Part shown: positions 16,837-25,389 of the stretch, piece by piece
How the letters are laid out: each line of letters opens with the position of its first letter
How positions within the stretch are numbered: the stretch's first letter is position 1
The notes under the pieces: generated by a model
What the model was told of the DNA's origin: nothing
Seen by the model: only the letters and a program-made list of their open reading frames with translations
Database searches by the model: none
From: Noviherbaspirillum autotrophicum
Lineage (GTDB): Bacteria; Pseudomonadota; Gammaproteobacteria; Burkholderiales; Burkholderiaceae_D
Direction: 5' to 3'
NCBI RefSeq assembly: GCF_000818395.1
Contig: NZ_JWJG01000028.1
Location: 960,726 to 1,024,725, forward strand
Length of the DNA stretch: 64,000 bases
Translations under genes and position numbers: made by a program

Positions 16837-17928
16837 TTACTTCACGTAGGCGTGCGCCGTCTTGAAGTAAATGGAGCGCGTCGACGTAGGCTGTCCACCC
16901 CAGTTGTACCAGCCGAAGTCCCAACGGTGGGGACCGTTCTGGTCAGGATGCAGGTTGGGGCCCTTGTACTGGATCCAGAGCGCGCCGTCGAGATACACGT
17001 TGACATAACCCTGGCCGCCGAACTGCGGCGGACGGTCGTCAGCGAAGAATTCGATGCTTACCTTGTAGTAGCGTCCGGCCACAATCGGCTTCGTCGGGAA
17101 GTTGGTGGCGGCGTAATCGTTGCTGGGCCATGTCACGCTGGTCGGCCAGGTCGTTGCATTCAGCGCGCTATTGGGATACAGCACGGAGAAGTAAAGATTG
17201 CTCCCGGTGACGCCCATGCTCATGACAGCATGGCCATATTGGCCGGTCTTGGGCATGCCCTTGGTTTGCCACAGCAGGCCGTCGCCGGTCGCCATATTGA
17301 ACTGCCAGTTCGGATCCAGCTTGAACTCGAGATCATAGCGGTAGGTTTTGTACGGTTCGAACGGGAAGTTGCTGTTTTGCGTGCGCCAGTTGTAGATCTG
17401 CGCATCGGACGGAAACACCTGGAAGCGTGTTGCCTGGGTACCGTCGGCTTCCGTGACCTTCGAAATCCAGGGCGAAATGCCGGCGTTGCTGATCTCGTAA
17501 TACTGCAAATACTTTGCGTTGTACAGCCAGTCATGCATGTCGGATTGACCGGTCGCCGGATCAACGAACGGCGTGCTGCCGTCAAAATCGAATTTGCGCA
17601 CAGCTCCGTCCGCGACGACGCTGTAGGTCGCCATGGTGGAAGCCGTTGGCGAAGACGTGGACGTCGCCGGGGATGTTGTGGAGGTCGTAGTGGGCGACGT
17701 GGGGGACGTTGTAGAGGACGTCGTGTCCGGCGTGCTGGTGGTCGTGGTCGTGGTCGTAGTCGTAGTACTACGCTTGCGCCACGACTTGGCGCCGAGAGTG
17801 GTGGCTTGCGCGTCGTTGTCGCTCGTCGTGCTGTCGTCGCCGCCGCCGCCGCACGCGGACAACGTGAAAGCCAGGAGAACGGGAGCGAGGTAAGGTGCTG
17901 CTCGTTTTGTCTTTGGAATATTAATCAT
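16837..17928 (-). CDS. Polysaccharide-lyase-like lipoprotein with Thr-rich linker, paralog B
   Basis: The 363-residue protein has a lipoprotein signal ending in LSAC, with Cys 26 as the lipid site. Then come GGGGDD, a Thr/Ser/Pro-rich linker of about 45 residues, and a 260-residue domain homologous to the product of 13991-14971. Shared blocks are KFDFDGSTPFVDPATG, YDLEFKLDP, GHAVMSMGV, GQGYVNVYLDGALWIQY and FGWYNWGGQPTSTRSIYFKTAH. It should stand on the outer membrane with the domain held away on the linker, probably binding or trimming the polysaccharide. It is the only minus-strand gene inside the locus. Confidence 0.65.
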   Translation of the reverse strand: MINIPKTKRAAPYLAPVLLAFTLSACGGGGDDSTTSDNDAQATTLGAKSWRKRSTTTTTTTTTTSTPDTTSSTTSPTSPTTTSTTSPATSTSSPTASTMATYSVVADGAVRKFDFDGSTPFVDPATGQSDMHDWLYNAKYLQYYEISNAGISPWISKVTEADGTQATRFQVFPSDAQIYNWRTQNSNFPFEPYKTYRYDLEFKLDPNWQFNMATGDGLLWQTKGMPKTGQYGHAVMSMGVTGSNLYFSVLYPNSALNATTWPTSVTWPSNDYAATNFPTKPIVAGRYYKVSIEFFADDRPPQFGGQGYVNVYLDGALWIQYKGPNLHPDQNGPHRWDFGWYNWGGQPTSTRSIYFKTAHAYVK

Positions 17929-18250
17929 GTGAGAACGGAGAAGTCGCCTGGGCGGAACCCTCGTAAGCCGAAGGGGTTTCTTATGTGGTTAAAAACAGCG
18001 AGCGTGTGCAACACGACGCCATGCTCTTCCAAGAGAAGGAATTACCGTACAGACTTAATTCCTACAGGAAAGTTCCGAACGGAAATATGAATGGTGTCGG
18101 CCAAATGCGGCCGTCACCGTTGGCGAGCGGCGATGGAAGCGCCGTGTTTGGCGGACGAGCGAGGGGTTCGCGGCAGCGGCTATGCCATGCGGTCAAGGGA
18201 AGGTCATCGAAAAAATTGATGACAGGAGTGAAATGCCAAGGTTATTTATT
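17929..18250. other. Divergent intergenic region of the lipoprotein and deacetylase genes
   Basis: No gene is supported here. Two inverted repeats are seen: GGAATT (18038-18043) with AATTCC (18057-18062), and GTCATC (18203-18208) with GATGAC (18218-18223). Either could be an operator for the divergent transcripts. A 191-codon frame covering part of this region is in the shadow of the deacetylase gene. Confidence 0.4.
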
Positions 18251-18291
18251 GAAATTTTGTACTTATTTCAGCAGCGAATCGTTGCTACGCT
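18251..18291 (+). promoter_or_regulatory. Conserved polysaccharide-locus promoter element, copy 2
   Basis: GAAA (18251-18254), four bases, GTACTTATTT (18259-18268), then a -10-like TACGCT at 18286-18291, again 20 bases after TACTTA. The deacetylase start codon follows 27 bases later. This matches copies at 3024 and 19765. Confidence 0.5.
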
Positions 18292-18318
18292 ACTTCAATA
18301 AGAATCGGAGGGCCTTCC

Positions 18319-18951
18319 TTGCTGCTCAGCTTCAAAAACGTCTTGGTTCTTGCGCCGCACACGGACGACGGCGAACTCGGTGCGGGCGCCACCATTGCAC
18401 TGCTGATCGAGCGCGGTGCGAATGTCAGTTACGCCGCGTTTTCGACGGCGGAGGATTCATTGGATCCGGCATTCCCCCCCGGTACGCTGGAGCGGGAAGT
18501 GAAGCTGGCAACTTCCCGGCTGAACATCAAGCCGGAAAATTTGTATATTTACCGCAATAAGGTCAGAGAGCTCGAATATAGGCGCCAGGAGATATTGGAT
18601 GAGATGATCCATCTCCGGAAAAACAACTACGACCTGGTCCTGATGCCCAGCGTGCACGATATTCATCAGGACCACGAGGTGATTGCCAGGGAAGGATTAC
18701 GCGCATTCAAGCAAACCACGATTCTTGGGTATGAACTGATCTGGAATAACTTGAGCTTCAATACCTCGTGTTTTGTGCGGCTTAGCAAGCGGCACGTTGA
18801 AATGAAATGCGAGGCATTGACCGCGTACATGTCGCAAGCAGGCAGGCCATATATGACCAGGGAATTCATTATGTCCTTGGCCAAGGCACGCGGAGTGCAG
18901 ATTGGTGTCGAGTACGCGGAAAGTTTCGAGGTGGTGCGATGGGTGTTGTGA
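18319..18951 (+). CDS. PIG-L/LmbE family deacetylase
   Basis: The 210-residue protein has the zinc-binding APHTDDGELGAGA near the N-terminus (family form AHPDDE) and a second metal block HDIHQDHEV near residue 113. Members remove N-acetyl groups from sugars such as GlcNAc. Here it could deacetylate a sugar of the surface polymer or a nucleotide sugar. The start is a TTG at 18319 with GGAGG a few bases before. The stop overlaps the start of the next gene, so the two form one operon. Confidence 0.88.
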   Translation: MLLSFKNVLVLAPHTDDGELGAGATIALLIERGANVSYAAFSTAEDSLDPAFPPGTLEREVKLATSRLNIKPENLYIYRNKVRELEYRRQEILDEMIHLRKNNYDLVLMPSVHDIHQDHEVIAREGLRAFKQTTILGYELIWNNLSFNTSCFVRLSKRHVEMKCEALTAYMSQAGRPYMTREFIMSLAKARGVQIGVEYAESFEVVRWVL

Positions 18952-19643
18952 CGGTCGCTGTCCATCAACCCAACTATTTTCCCTGGCTAGGATACTTCTA
19001 CAAGATCTTCAAATCTGACACTTTCGTGTTTCTCGATAACGTTCAATTCGAACGACGGGGATATTGCAGCCGCACGCCCATCATCGGGACGAATGGCGAA
19101 GCGCTCTGGCTCACCCAGAATGTACAAAAGAGCCGCCGCGACAGCCTGATTCAGGACACCGTGTTCTCCGATCGGTTCTGGGTCAAAAAACACCTGCGCA
19201 CATTACAAGTCGCCTACCACAAGGCACCGTATTTCGAGGAGGTGTTTCATCGCATCGAAAGTTTATTGCAGTCGGATAGCGCACATCTGTCGACATTTAA
19301 CGGCTTGCTGATTCAGGAATTATGCCGTTCTCTTGGGATCGGCACGAGCATCCTGTATGCATCCCAGCTCGACCTGGATACGGTCGCTACACCCAGTGAA
19401 CGCATTGCGCACATCGTCCGTCTTCTGGGCGGCACTGTCTATCTTTCTGGTAGCGGAGCGAGGGCATATAACGATGCGAGCACATTCGCCAACGAGGACA
19501 TCGAGCTGGCTTACAGCGACTTTGCAGTGCTGCCATATCCGCAGCGTACGCAGGAATTCAAGGCCGGATTATCCATCATCGATGCGCTCTTCTCTCTCGG
19601 GTTCGACGGGGTTGCGTCCTTTCTGCAGTCTTCCCACCGGTAG
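18939..19643 (+). CDS. WbqC-like family protein
   Basis: The 234-residue product opens VAVHQPNYFPWLGYFYKI, the hallmark of the WbqC family, followed by DTFVFLDNVQFERRGYCSR. It ends with a block around YPQRTQEFKAGLSIIDALF, also typical. The family occurs in O-antigen and glycosylation loci and its reaction is not established to my knowledge. ATG 18939 is chosen over the upstream frame because GAGGTGG precedes it and it overlaps the deacetylase stop, a sign of translational coupling. Confidence 0.85.
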   Translation: MGVVTVAVHQPNYFPWLGYFYKIFKSDTFVFLDNVQFERRGYCSRTPIIGTNGEALWLTQNVQKSRRDSLIQDTVFSDRFWVKKHLRTLQVAYHKAPYFEEVFHRIESLLQSDSAHLSTFNGLLIQELCRSLGIGTSILYASQLDLDTVATPSERIAHIVRLLGGTVYLSGSGARAYNDASTFANEDIELAYSDFAVLPYPQRTQEFKAGLSIIDALFSLGFDGVASFLQSSHR

Positions 19644-19764
19644 AGATTGATCTCGCTCGTGCTCCTCGTCTTTCAATAACCCGGTCAGGTGGCTTCCTCT
19701 CGGAACATCACGACGGCCAACCGATGACGTCGATCAGTGGCGGGAGTTTGTATGGCAACTCATC
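19644..19764. other. Intergenic region, no gene seen
   Basis: This is the start of a 327-base gap before wbpA. No supported frame or RNA gene is seen. The rest of the gap holds the promoter element at 19765 and a long leader. Confidence 0.4.
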
Positions 19765-19805
19765 GAAATTTCATACTTATTTTTCGGCGGCCTGATGTTT
19801 ATAGT
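19765..19805 (+). promoter_or_regulatory. Conserved polysaccharide-locus promoter element, copy 3
   Basis: GAAA (19765-19768), four bases, ATACTTATTT (19773-19782), then TATAGT at 19800-19805, again 20 bases after TACTTA. This is the best -10 of the three copies. wbpA starts about 165 bases downstream, leaving a long 5' leader. Confidence 0.5.
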
Positions 19806-19970
19806 GTGCCGAGGGACGATGTGCAGCAGATAGCGTCGTTGGAGTTTGAACTGCATGTCATCGATTCGGCACATGCCAATCATCGTCCGGCCGGCATGTA
19901 CTGAAGTACGTACCGTGAGAAGAGCGCCATCGCAGGTCGAAGCAGAGCCACCGAAAATGAAAGGTTGTGC

Positions 19971-21359
19971 ATGCAATATTTTGAAACTCCTGTTGAAGGA
20001 AAAAATGCCAGTATTCCCGGTAACGACGATATGCAGCCGGGTTACGAAGCGGCCATCCTGAAAAGACTCATTTCCGCCTTTGAAAACCGCAGAGCGACCG
20101 TCGGCATAGTCGGCCTCGGCTACGTCGGATTGCCACTGATGTTGACCTATGCCGAAACAGGATTCAAGGTGATCGGTTTCGATATCGATGCGGAAAAGGT
20201 CGAGAAGTTAAACCAGGGCCAAAGCTACATCGAGCACATCCGGTCGAAATCGATTCAGCAGGCGCGTGCCGTGGGGTTCGAAGCCACCACCGATTTTTCG
20301 CGCGCATCCGAACCCGATGCCCTGATCATCTGTGTTCCGACTCCGCTTAACGCTTATCGCGAGCCTGATCTGAGCTTCATCCTGAGCACGGCCGATGCGC
20401 TGGTGCCGCATATGCGCCCCGGGCAGGTCATGTCGCTGGAAAGCACGACGTATCCAGGTACGACCGAAGAAGAACTGCTGCCGCGTATCGAAGCGCAGGG
20501 TTTGAAGGTGGGCGAAGAGGTTTTTCTGGTGTACTCGCCCGAGCGTGAAGATCCGGGCAATCCTGAATTCAACACGCGTGCCATACCCAAGATATGCGGC
20601 GGCGTCACGCCTGCCTGCCAGCAAGCCGGCATCGCGTTATACGGCGCGGCCGTGGAAAGAGTGGTTCCGGTCCGTTCTACGCGAACCGCAGAGCTGACCA
20701 AGCTGCTGGAAAACATTCATCGTGCCGTCAATATCGGTCTTGCCAATGAGATGAAAATCATCGCGGACAAGATGGATATTGATATTTATGAAGTCATTCA
20801 TGCCGCCGCGACCAAGCCGTTCGGGTTTACACCCTATTTTCCGGGGCCGGGCCTGGGCGGGCACTGCATCCCGATAGACCCTTTTTACCTGACTTGGAAG
20901 GCGCGCCAATACGGGCTGCATACCCGATTTATCGAATTGGCCGGGGAAATCAACAACGACATGCCGCAATGGGTCGTCAACAAGGTGACCGATGCGTTGA
21001 ATTCCTGCGGAAAGTCCGTCAACGGCAGCAGAATATTGGTGCTCGGGATAGCTTACAAGAAAGACGTGGACGACATGCGCGAATCCCCATCGATAAGACT
21101 GATCGAGATCCTGCAAAAAAAAGGCGCGGAAGTCGCCTATTCCGATCCCCATGTGCCGGTCTTTCCCAAGATGCGCGCGCATCATTTCATGCTCAACAGC
21201 GTTGAACTGACGCGTGAATCGATCGCCTCCTACGACTTGCTTCTCCTGGCGACCAATCACAGCGCATTTGACTACGATCTGATCCAAAAACACGCGAAGC
21301 TGATTGTCGATACGCGCGGCGTTTATCTGGACAACCTGGCCAACGTAGTCAAGTCGTGA
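19971..21359 (+). CDS. wbpA: UDP-N-acetylglucosamine 6-dehydrogenase (WbpA-like)
   Basis: The 462-residue enzyme of the UDP-glucose/GDP-mannose dehydrogenase family has the NAD motif [12 protein letters not shown] near residue 45, the [11 protein letters not shown] strand, and the catalytic Cys in [16 protein letters not shown] near residue 300. In the WbpA route it oxidises UDP-GlcNAc to UDP-GlcNAcA with NAD. The wbpB-D-E genes that follow make this assignment stronger than sequence alone. ATG 19971 has AAGG at 19961-19964; a TTG at 19965 is possible. The gene appears to head its own transcript. Confidence 0.9.
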   Translation: MQYFETPVEGKNASIPGNDDMQPGYEAAILKRLISAFENRRATVGIVGLGYVGLPLMLTYAETGFKVIGFDIDAEKVEKLNQGQSYIEHIRSKSIQQARAVGFEATTDFSRASEPDALIICVPTPLNAYREPDLSFILSTADALVPHMRPGQVMSLESTTYPGTTEEELLPRIEAQGLKVGEEVFLVYSPEREDPGNPEFNTRAIPKICGGVTPACQQAGIALYGAAVERVVPVRSTRTAELTKLLENIHRAVNIGLANEMKIIADKMDIDIYEVIHAAATKPFGFTPYFPGPGLGGHCIPIDPFYLTWKARQYGLHTRFIELAGEINNDMPQWVVNKVTDALNSCGKSVNGSRILVLGIAYKKDVDDMRESPSIRLIEILQKKGAEVAYSDPHVPVFPKMRAHHFMLNSVELTRESIASYDLLLLATNHSAFDYDLIQKHAKLIVDTRGVYLDNLANVVKS

Positions 21360-21377
21360 GAGAAAGGGAGAGCACAC

Positions 21378-22451
21378 ATGATGTCGTCTGCGTTTAACAA
21401 ACGGATAACTGATCGTGAAATCCGCTTCGCACTGGTTGGATGCGGCAGGATCGCAAGGAATCATTTCAGTGCGATCAAGCATCACAGTGATACCTGCAGG
21501 TTGGTCGGCATCTGCGATATCGAATCGGAGGCGCTGGAACGGGCCGCTGAGTTGACCGGCGCCACGCCTTACCGCAATCTCGACGCGATGCTTGCGGATT
21601 GCAACGCGGACGCCGTTATCCTGACCACGCCGTCCGGCCTGCATCCGTGCCAGGCAATCAAGGTCGCACATGCGGGAAGGCATGTGATTACCGAAAAGCC
21701 GATGGCTACCCGATGGGATGATGGAAAGCGCATGGTTGCTGCCTGCGATGATGCACACGTGCGTTTGTTCGTCGTAAAACAGAACCGCCGCAACGCTACC
21801 CTCCGTAACCTGAAGCAGGCAATCGAGAAGAAGCGCTTCGGGCGGATCCACATGGTCAACCTGAATGTGTTCTGGACACGTCCGCAGGAGTATTACGACA
21901 GTGCCGCATGGCGCGGTACATGGGAATACGATGGCGGCGCATTCATGAATCAGGCAAGCCATTACGTAGACCTGCTGAACTGGCTCATTGGCCCAGTCGA
22001 AAGCCTGCAGGCCTATACGGCGACGCTGGAACGGAATATCGAGGTCGAGGATACCGGGGTGCTGAGCCTGCGGTGGCGCAACGGCGCGCTGGGATCGGTC
22101 AACGTGACCATGCTGACCTATCCGAAAAATTTTGAGGGAAGCATCACTGTTCTCGGTGAAAAAGGAACCGTGCGCATAGGGGGGGTGGCGCTTAACCAGA
22201 TAGACCACTGGGAATTCGCTGATGCACCTGAGTCAGAATTTAGTGAAAAAGTGAAGGAGGCCAGCTACGCAACCGATTCTGTCTATGGTTTCGGACACAT
22301 CCAATACTATGAAAACGTCATCAGGGTGTTGCGTGGCGAGGTTGAGCCGGAAACGGACGGGCGGGAGGGGCTGAAAACGCTCGAGATCCTGATTGCGACC
22401 TATCTGTCTGCCAGAGATGGAAAACGTGTTGCATTGCCGTTGGAATACTGA
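21378..22451 (+). CDS. wbpB: UDP-GlcNAcA 3-dehydrogenase (WbpB-like, Gfo/Idh/MocA family)
   Basis: The 357-residue oxidoreductase begins with a Rossmann fold ([14 protein letters not shown]) and has the family EKP motif in [12 protein letters not shown] near residue 110. In the pathway it oxidises C3 of UDP-GlcNAcA to the 3-keto sugar, the substrate of WbpE. A strong GGGAG site precedes the ATG. Its stop is followed after one base by the ATG of wbpD, which indicates coupling. Confidence 0.88.
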   Translation: MMSSAFNKRITDREIRFALVGCGRIARNHFSAIKHHSDTCRLVGICDIESEALERAAELTGATPYRNLDAMLADCNADAVILTTPSGLHPCQAIKVAHAGRHVITEKPMATRWDDGKRMVAACDDAHVRLFVVKQNRRNATLRNLKQAIEKKRFGRIHMVNLNVFWTRPQEYYDSAAWRGTWEYDGGAFMNQASHYVDLLNWLIGPVESLQAYTATLERNIEVEDTGVLSLRWRNGALGSVNVTMLTYPKNFEGSITVLGEKGTVRIGGVALNQIDHWEFADAPESEFSEKVKEASYATDSVYGFGHIQYYENVIRVLRGEVEPETDGREGLKTLEILIATYLSARDGKRVALPLEY

Positions 22452-22452
22452 G

Positions 22453-23043
22453 ATGGAAATCGAGATTCATCCAACGGCAATTGTCGACAAGGGCGCGACG
22501 ATAGGGAACGGTTCACGCATCTGGCACTTTTCCCATGTATGCGCAGGCGCGTGCATAGGGGACAACTGTTCGTTGGGCCAGAACGTATACGTGGGCAATG
22601 AAGTCGTGATCGGCAATAACGTCAAGATCCAGAATAACGTATCCGTCTATGATGCCGTCACGATAGAGAGCGACGTCTTTTGCGGGCCAAGCATGGTCTT
22701 TACCAACGTGTATAACCCGCGTTCCGAAGTGGCGCGCAAGGATCAATATCGAAAGACATTGATCAGGCGAGGTGCAACGCTGTGTGCCAACGCGACAATC
22801 ATTTGCGGTGTCACCGTGGGCAAATATGCATTTGTGGCCGCCGGTGCGGTGGTCAATCGCGACGTGCCTGATTTTGCGCTTGTTGCGGGTGTTCCTGGGC
22901 GGAAAATCGGATGGATGAGTCGTTATGGCGAACGGCTCGATCTGCCGCTCGCCGGCAATGGCGAAGCCGTATGCCCGCACACTGGAGAGCAATACGTCCT
23001 GCAGGATGGCGTTTGCACACTCTTTGAAAAATCGATTCAATAA
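22453..23043 (+). CDS. wbpD: UDP-2-acetamido-3-amino-glucuronate N-acetyltransferase (WbpD-like)
   Basis: The 196-residue acetyltransferase is almost wholly hexapeptide repeat ([53 protein letters not shown]), giving a left-handed beta-helix trimer. WbpD acetylates the 3-amino group with acetyl-CoA, making UDP-GlcNAc(3NAc)A. ATG 22453 is used because an upstream frame extension to 22393 lies inside wbpB. The C-terminal 40 residues are outside the repeats. Confidence 0.88.
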   Translation: MEIEIHPTAIVDKGATIGNGSRIWHFSHVCAGACIGDNCSLGQNVYVGNEVVIGNNVKIQNNVSVYDAVTIESDVFCGPSMVFTNVYNPRSEVARKDQYRKTLIRRGATLCANATIICGVTVGKYAFVAAGAVVNRDVPDFALVAGVPGRKIGWMSRYGERLDLPLAGNGEAVCPHTGEQYVLQDGVCTLFEKSIQ

Positions 23044-23059
23044 CAACATTCTCCGGAAA

Positions 23060-24151
23060 ATGGAATTCATCGACCTCAAGACGCAATATCGAGAACTGCG
23101 GAAAAGCATCAATGAGCGCATTCAGGCCGTTCTGGACCATGGTCAATACATCATGGGTCCGGAGGTGCAGGAGTTGGAAAGGCGATTGGCCGAGTACACG
23201 GGGGCGGTCCATTGTATTTCCGTTGCATCCGGAACCGAAGCCCTGCTGATTTCTCTGATGGCAATAGGCGTCGAGCCTGGCGATGAAGTCATCACCACTG
23301 CATTTTCGTTCATCGCTACGGCTGAAGTTATTGCGCTGCTGGGTGCGAAGCCGGTTTTTGTCGATATCGAGCCTGATTCCTGCAATATTGACGTTGATCT
23401 GATCGAGGGGAAGATAACGTCAAAAACCCGTGCAATTATTCCGGTTGCGCTCTACGGGAAGCCGGCGGACATGGACCGGATCAATGCCATTGCGAATAAG
23501 CATGGCGTGGTCATCATTGAAGATGCCGCTCAGAGCCTTGGCGCCACTTACAAGGGGAGAAAGAGCGCCAATCTTTCCACCATCGGCTGTACCAGTTTCT
23601 TCCCCAGTAAGCCGCTCGGCTGCTACGGTGACGGCGGAGCGATCTTCACCAGCGATGACGAACTTGCCCAGGTCATGCGCGAGATTCGCGTTCATGGTCA
23701 ATCGCGCCGTTATGTTCATTCGCGTATCGGTGTCGGCGGCCGTATGGATACCCTCCAATGTGCGGTCCTTCTGGCCAAACTGGAGCGCTTTGACTGGGAG
23801 CTGGAGCAGCGGCGGAAGATCGGCGCACTGTACGACGAATTGTTCGGAAATCGGGTTTGGAGGATTCGCCAGCATTCTGAGTGCGAGAGCACGTTTGCCC
23901 AGTACACCATTGGGCTGGAAGATCGTGAGACGGTGCAGGCAGCCTTGAGAGAGAGGGAAATCCCAACGGCCGTGCATTATCCGGTGCCGATCCCCTTGCA
24001 ACCTGCATATGCACAGTTTTGCTCTCAGGACCAGTTTCCGGTATCAGTCGACATGGCAAGAAAAGTGATAAGTCTGCCGATGGGACCCTATATGCAACCC
24101 AATGAGGTGCGCTATATTGCTGAGTCCGTGTTGAGCCAAATCCGTTATTAG
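23060..24151 (+). CDS. wbpE: UDP-3-keto-GlcNAcA aminotransferase (WbpE-like, DegT/DnrJ/EryC1)
   Basis: The 363-residue PLP enzyme has the DegT layout. EFIDLKTQYRELRKSI is at the start, GSGTEAL-like ASGTEALLISLMA binds phosphate, EDAAQSLGA carries the Asp that holds the pyridine ring, and SFFPSKPLGCYGDGGA holds the Schiff-base Lys near residue 184. It adds an amino group at C3 of the keto sugar, working with WbpB. ATG 23060 follows a GGA site. The TAG stop at 24149-24151 takes its last base from an inserted IS element; before insertion the stop would have been TAA at the same codon. Confidence 0.9.
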   Translation: MEFIDLKTQYRELRKSINERIQAVLDHGQYIMGPEVQELERRLAEYTGAVHCISVASGTEALLISLMAIGVEPGDEVITTAFSFIATAEVIALLGAKPVFVDIEPDSCNIDVDLIEGKITSKTRAIIPVALYGKPADMDRINAIANKHGVVIIEDAAQSLGATYKGRKSANLSTIGCTSFFPSKPLGCYGDGGAIFTSDDELAQVMREIRVHGQSRRYVHSRIGVGGRMDTLQCAVLLAKLERFDWELEQRRKIGALYDELFGNRVWRIRQHSECESTFAQYTIGLEDRETVQAALREREIPTAVHYPVPIPLQPAYAQFCSQDQFPVSVDMARKVISLPMGPYMQPNEVRYIAESVLSQIRY

Positions 24152-24210
24152 AACCTGTTCAGTGTCTTTGAATCAAACGCTGGAGATGCACTGAATGCGG
24201 AGCAGCTGGT

Positions 24211-24594
24211 ATGGAGCGAAAAGTTTATCCGAGCGACGTCAGCCGGGAACAATTTGAAGTTATCCGGCTGATGCTGGAGGGGGCGAAGCACCGGACAGCG
24301 CCACGGAAGGTGGATTTATACGATGTTTTCTGCGCGATCCTGTATTTGCTAAAGAATGGAAGTACCTGGCGTGCAATTCCGGGCGATTTCCCGGGCTGGA
24401 ATATCGTGCGCTACTACTTCGATCACTGGACGATCAGTACAGCGGCGGATGGGACGAGCCTGTTTGAGCAAGCTTTAAAAAAATCTGGTCAGGCGCGAGC
24501 GTATCGAGAATGGACGCACCGCAAAGACGAGCTTTTGCATCGTCGACGCGCAAAGCGTGAAGAACACGGATACAGCGCGGGCCAAAGGCTATGA
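24211..24594 (+). CDS. IS427-group transposase, first frame (OrfA)
   Basis: The 127-codon frame starts MERKVYPSDVSREQFEVI and contains the conserved DUF4096-type N-terminal domain with KVDLYDVFCAILYLLKNG and WRAIPGDFPGW. Its last 38 codons after QALKK are out of the transposase frame. At the A7 run 24477-24483 the reading must move to the +1 frame to join OrfB. The in-frame tail of OrfA is therefore not conserved protein. Confidence 0.85.
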   Translation: MERKVYPSDVSREQFEVIRLMLEGAKHRTAPRKVDLYDVFCAILYLLKNGSTWRAIPGDFPGWNIVRYYFDHWTISTAADGTSLFEQALKKSGQARAYREWTHRKDELLHRRRAKREEHGYSAGQRL

Positions 24595-25006
24595 CGCGGG
24601 CAAGAAGGTATCGGGTATCAAGCGACATCTGGCGGTGGATACGCAGGGACTACCGCATGCGATCGAAGTGACGACCGCCGACGTGACCGACCGCAATGGC
24701 GCCCTGTTGATGTTGTTGCTCAATGACGAAACGCTGTGTGAGGTGAAAACCGTGCTCGTGGACGGTGCTTATACTGGCGCACGCTATGAAGAGTTGGTCT
24801 GGCAAATCCTCGGCGCAAAAATCGAGGTGGTCAAGCGCAGCGAGCTGCATCACTTTGCCGTGCTTCCCAAACGTTGGGTCGTTGAGCGTTCGTTCGCCTG
24901 GTTAGAGAAATGCCGACGGCTGTGGAAGAACTGCGAGCGCAAACTGGAAACCAGCGCCCAACTCGTAGCGCTCGCCTTCCTGTCATTGTTATTACGGAGA
25001 CACTGA
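24557..25006 (+). CDS. IS427-group transposase, second frame (OrfB, DDE catalytic part)
   Basis: This frame gives the catalytic half: KNTDTARAKGYDAGKK, VLVDGAYTG with the second Asp, and RWVVERSFAWLEKCRRLWKNCE with the Glu. The first catalytic Asp (codon 24545-24547, in IVDAQSV) lies upstream of the GTG at 24557, so a product begun there would lack it. Only the OrfA-OrfB fused product, made by a shift at the A7 run, has all three residues. The frame is open from 24485. Confidence 0.85.
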   Translation: MKNTDTARAKGYDAGKKVSGIKRHLAVDTQGLPHAIEVTTADVTDRNGALLMLLLNDETLCEVKTVLVDGAYTGARYEELVWQILGAKIEVVKRSELHHFAVLPKRWVVERSFAWLEKCRRLWKNCERKLETSAQLVALAFLSLLLRRH

Positions 25007-25089
25007 ACAGGTTCTAACTGCTACTAGGGCAGTAGCCGCTGCCCCGTGAAGCATTGCAGTAATCGTAGTAACATCCATTCTACGTATGA

Positions 25090-25123
25090 CCCGGTAAGGC
25101 AATTGCCTCACCGGGTTTTTTTT
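25090..25123 (+). terminator. Rho-independent terminator after the wbp operon
   Basis: CCCGGT pairs with ACCGGG around an inner AGGCAATTGCCT stem (25090-25115), followed by eight T (25116-25123). It would have ended the wbp transcript before the IS element came in, 75 bases after the old wbpE stop. Confidence 0.85.
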
Positions 25124-25389
25124 CGGGTTTTGCTTGGACATGAGCATAGGGAAATGCACGCGGCATAGAGGTTATGCGTGCCATTTTCACTGACATTTGA
25201 AAATTATCAATGTTGAAATGCAGCAGCAAATTACGATTCGGCGTGATATTGGGGGTTCTAATCGGGAGGACTGACACCCGCGCTGATATATCCGGTTGAA
25301 CCGCTTGCCTGCACTAGCCCCTTCTTCAATCCGATCCCTAGCCTATATCCGAAGGCGTCCGGGGTTCTTGACGAGTAAAAGGGTAAATA
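25124..25389. other. Intergenic region before the ligase unit
   Basis: No gene or repeat is supported. It should hold the promoter of the small ORF and ligase genes, but I could not pick a convincing -35/-10 pair, and the GAAA-N4-RTACTTA element of the other units is absent. Confidence 0.4.

Larger units (their letters stand above)
24151..25014 (+). mobile_element. Intact IS5-family element, IS427 group
   Basis: The 864-base element is bounded by perfect 16-base inverted repeats, GAACCTGTTCAGTGTC at 24151-24166 and its complement at 24999-25014. A TA target duplication flanks it (24149-24150 and 25015-25016). It encodes a two-frame DDE transposase. Identity of the repeats and a clean target duplication point to a recent, possibly active insertion. 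Confidence 0.93.

Noticed and set aside
17985-18560. 191-codon plus-strand frame
   Set aside because: Its second half overlaps the PIG-L gene in another frame and its first half is a promoter region.
19734-19976. 80-codon minus-strand frame upstream of wbpA
   Set aside because: Covers a conserved promoter element, has no ribosome site and no motif.
20637-22208. Antisense frame of 523 codons across wbpA and wbpB
   Set aside because: Mirror of two clear genes; composition is His/Arg/Gln-rich as in shadow frames.
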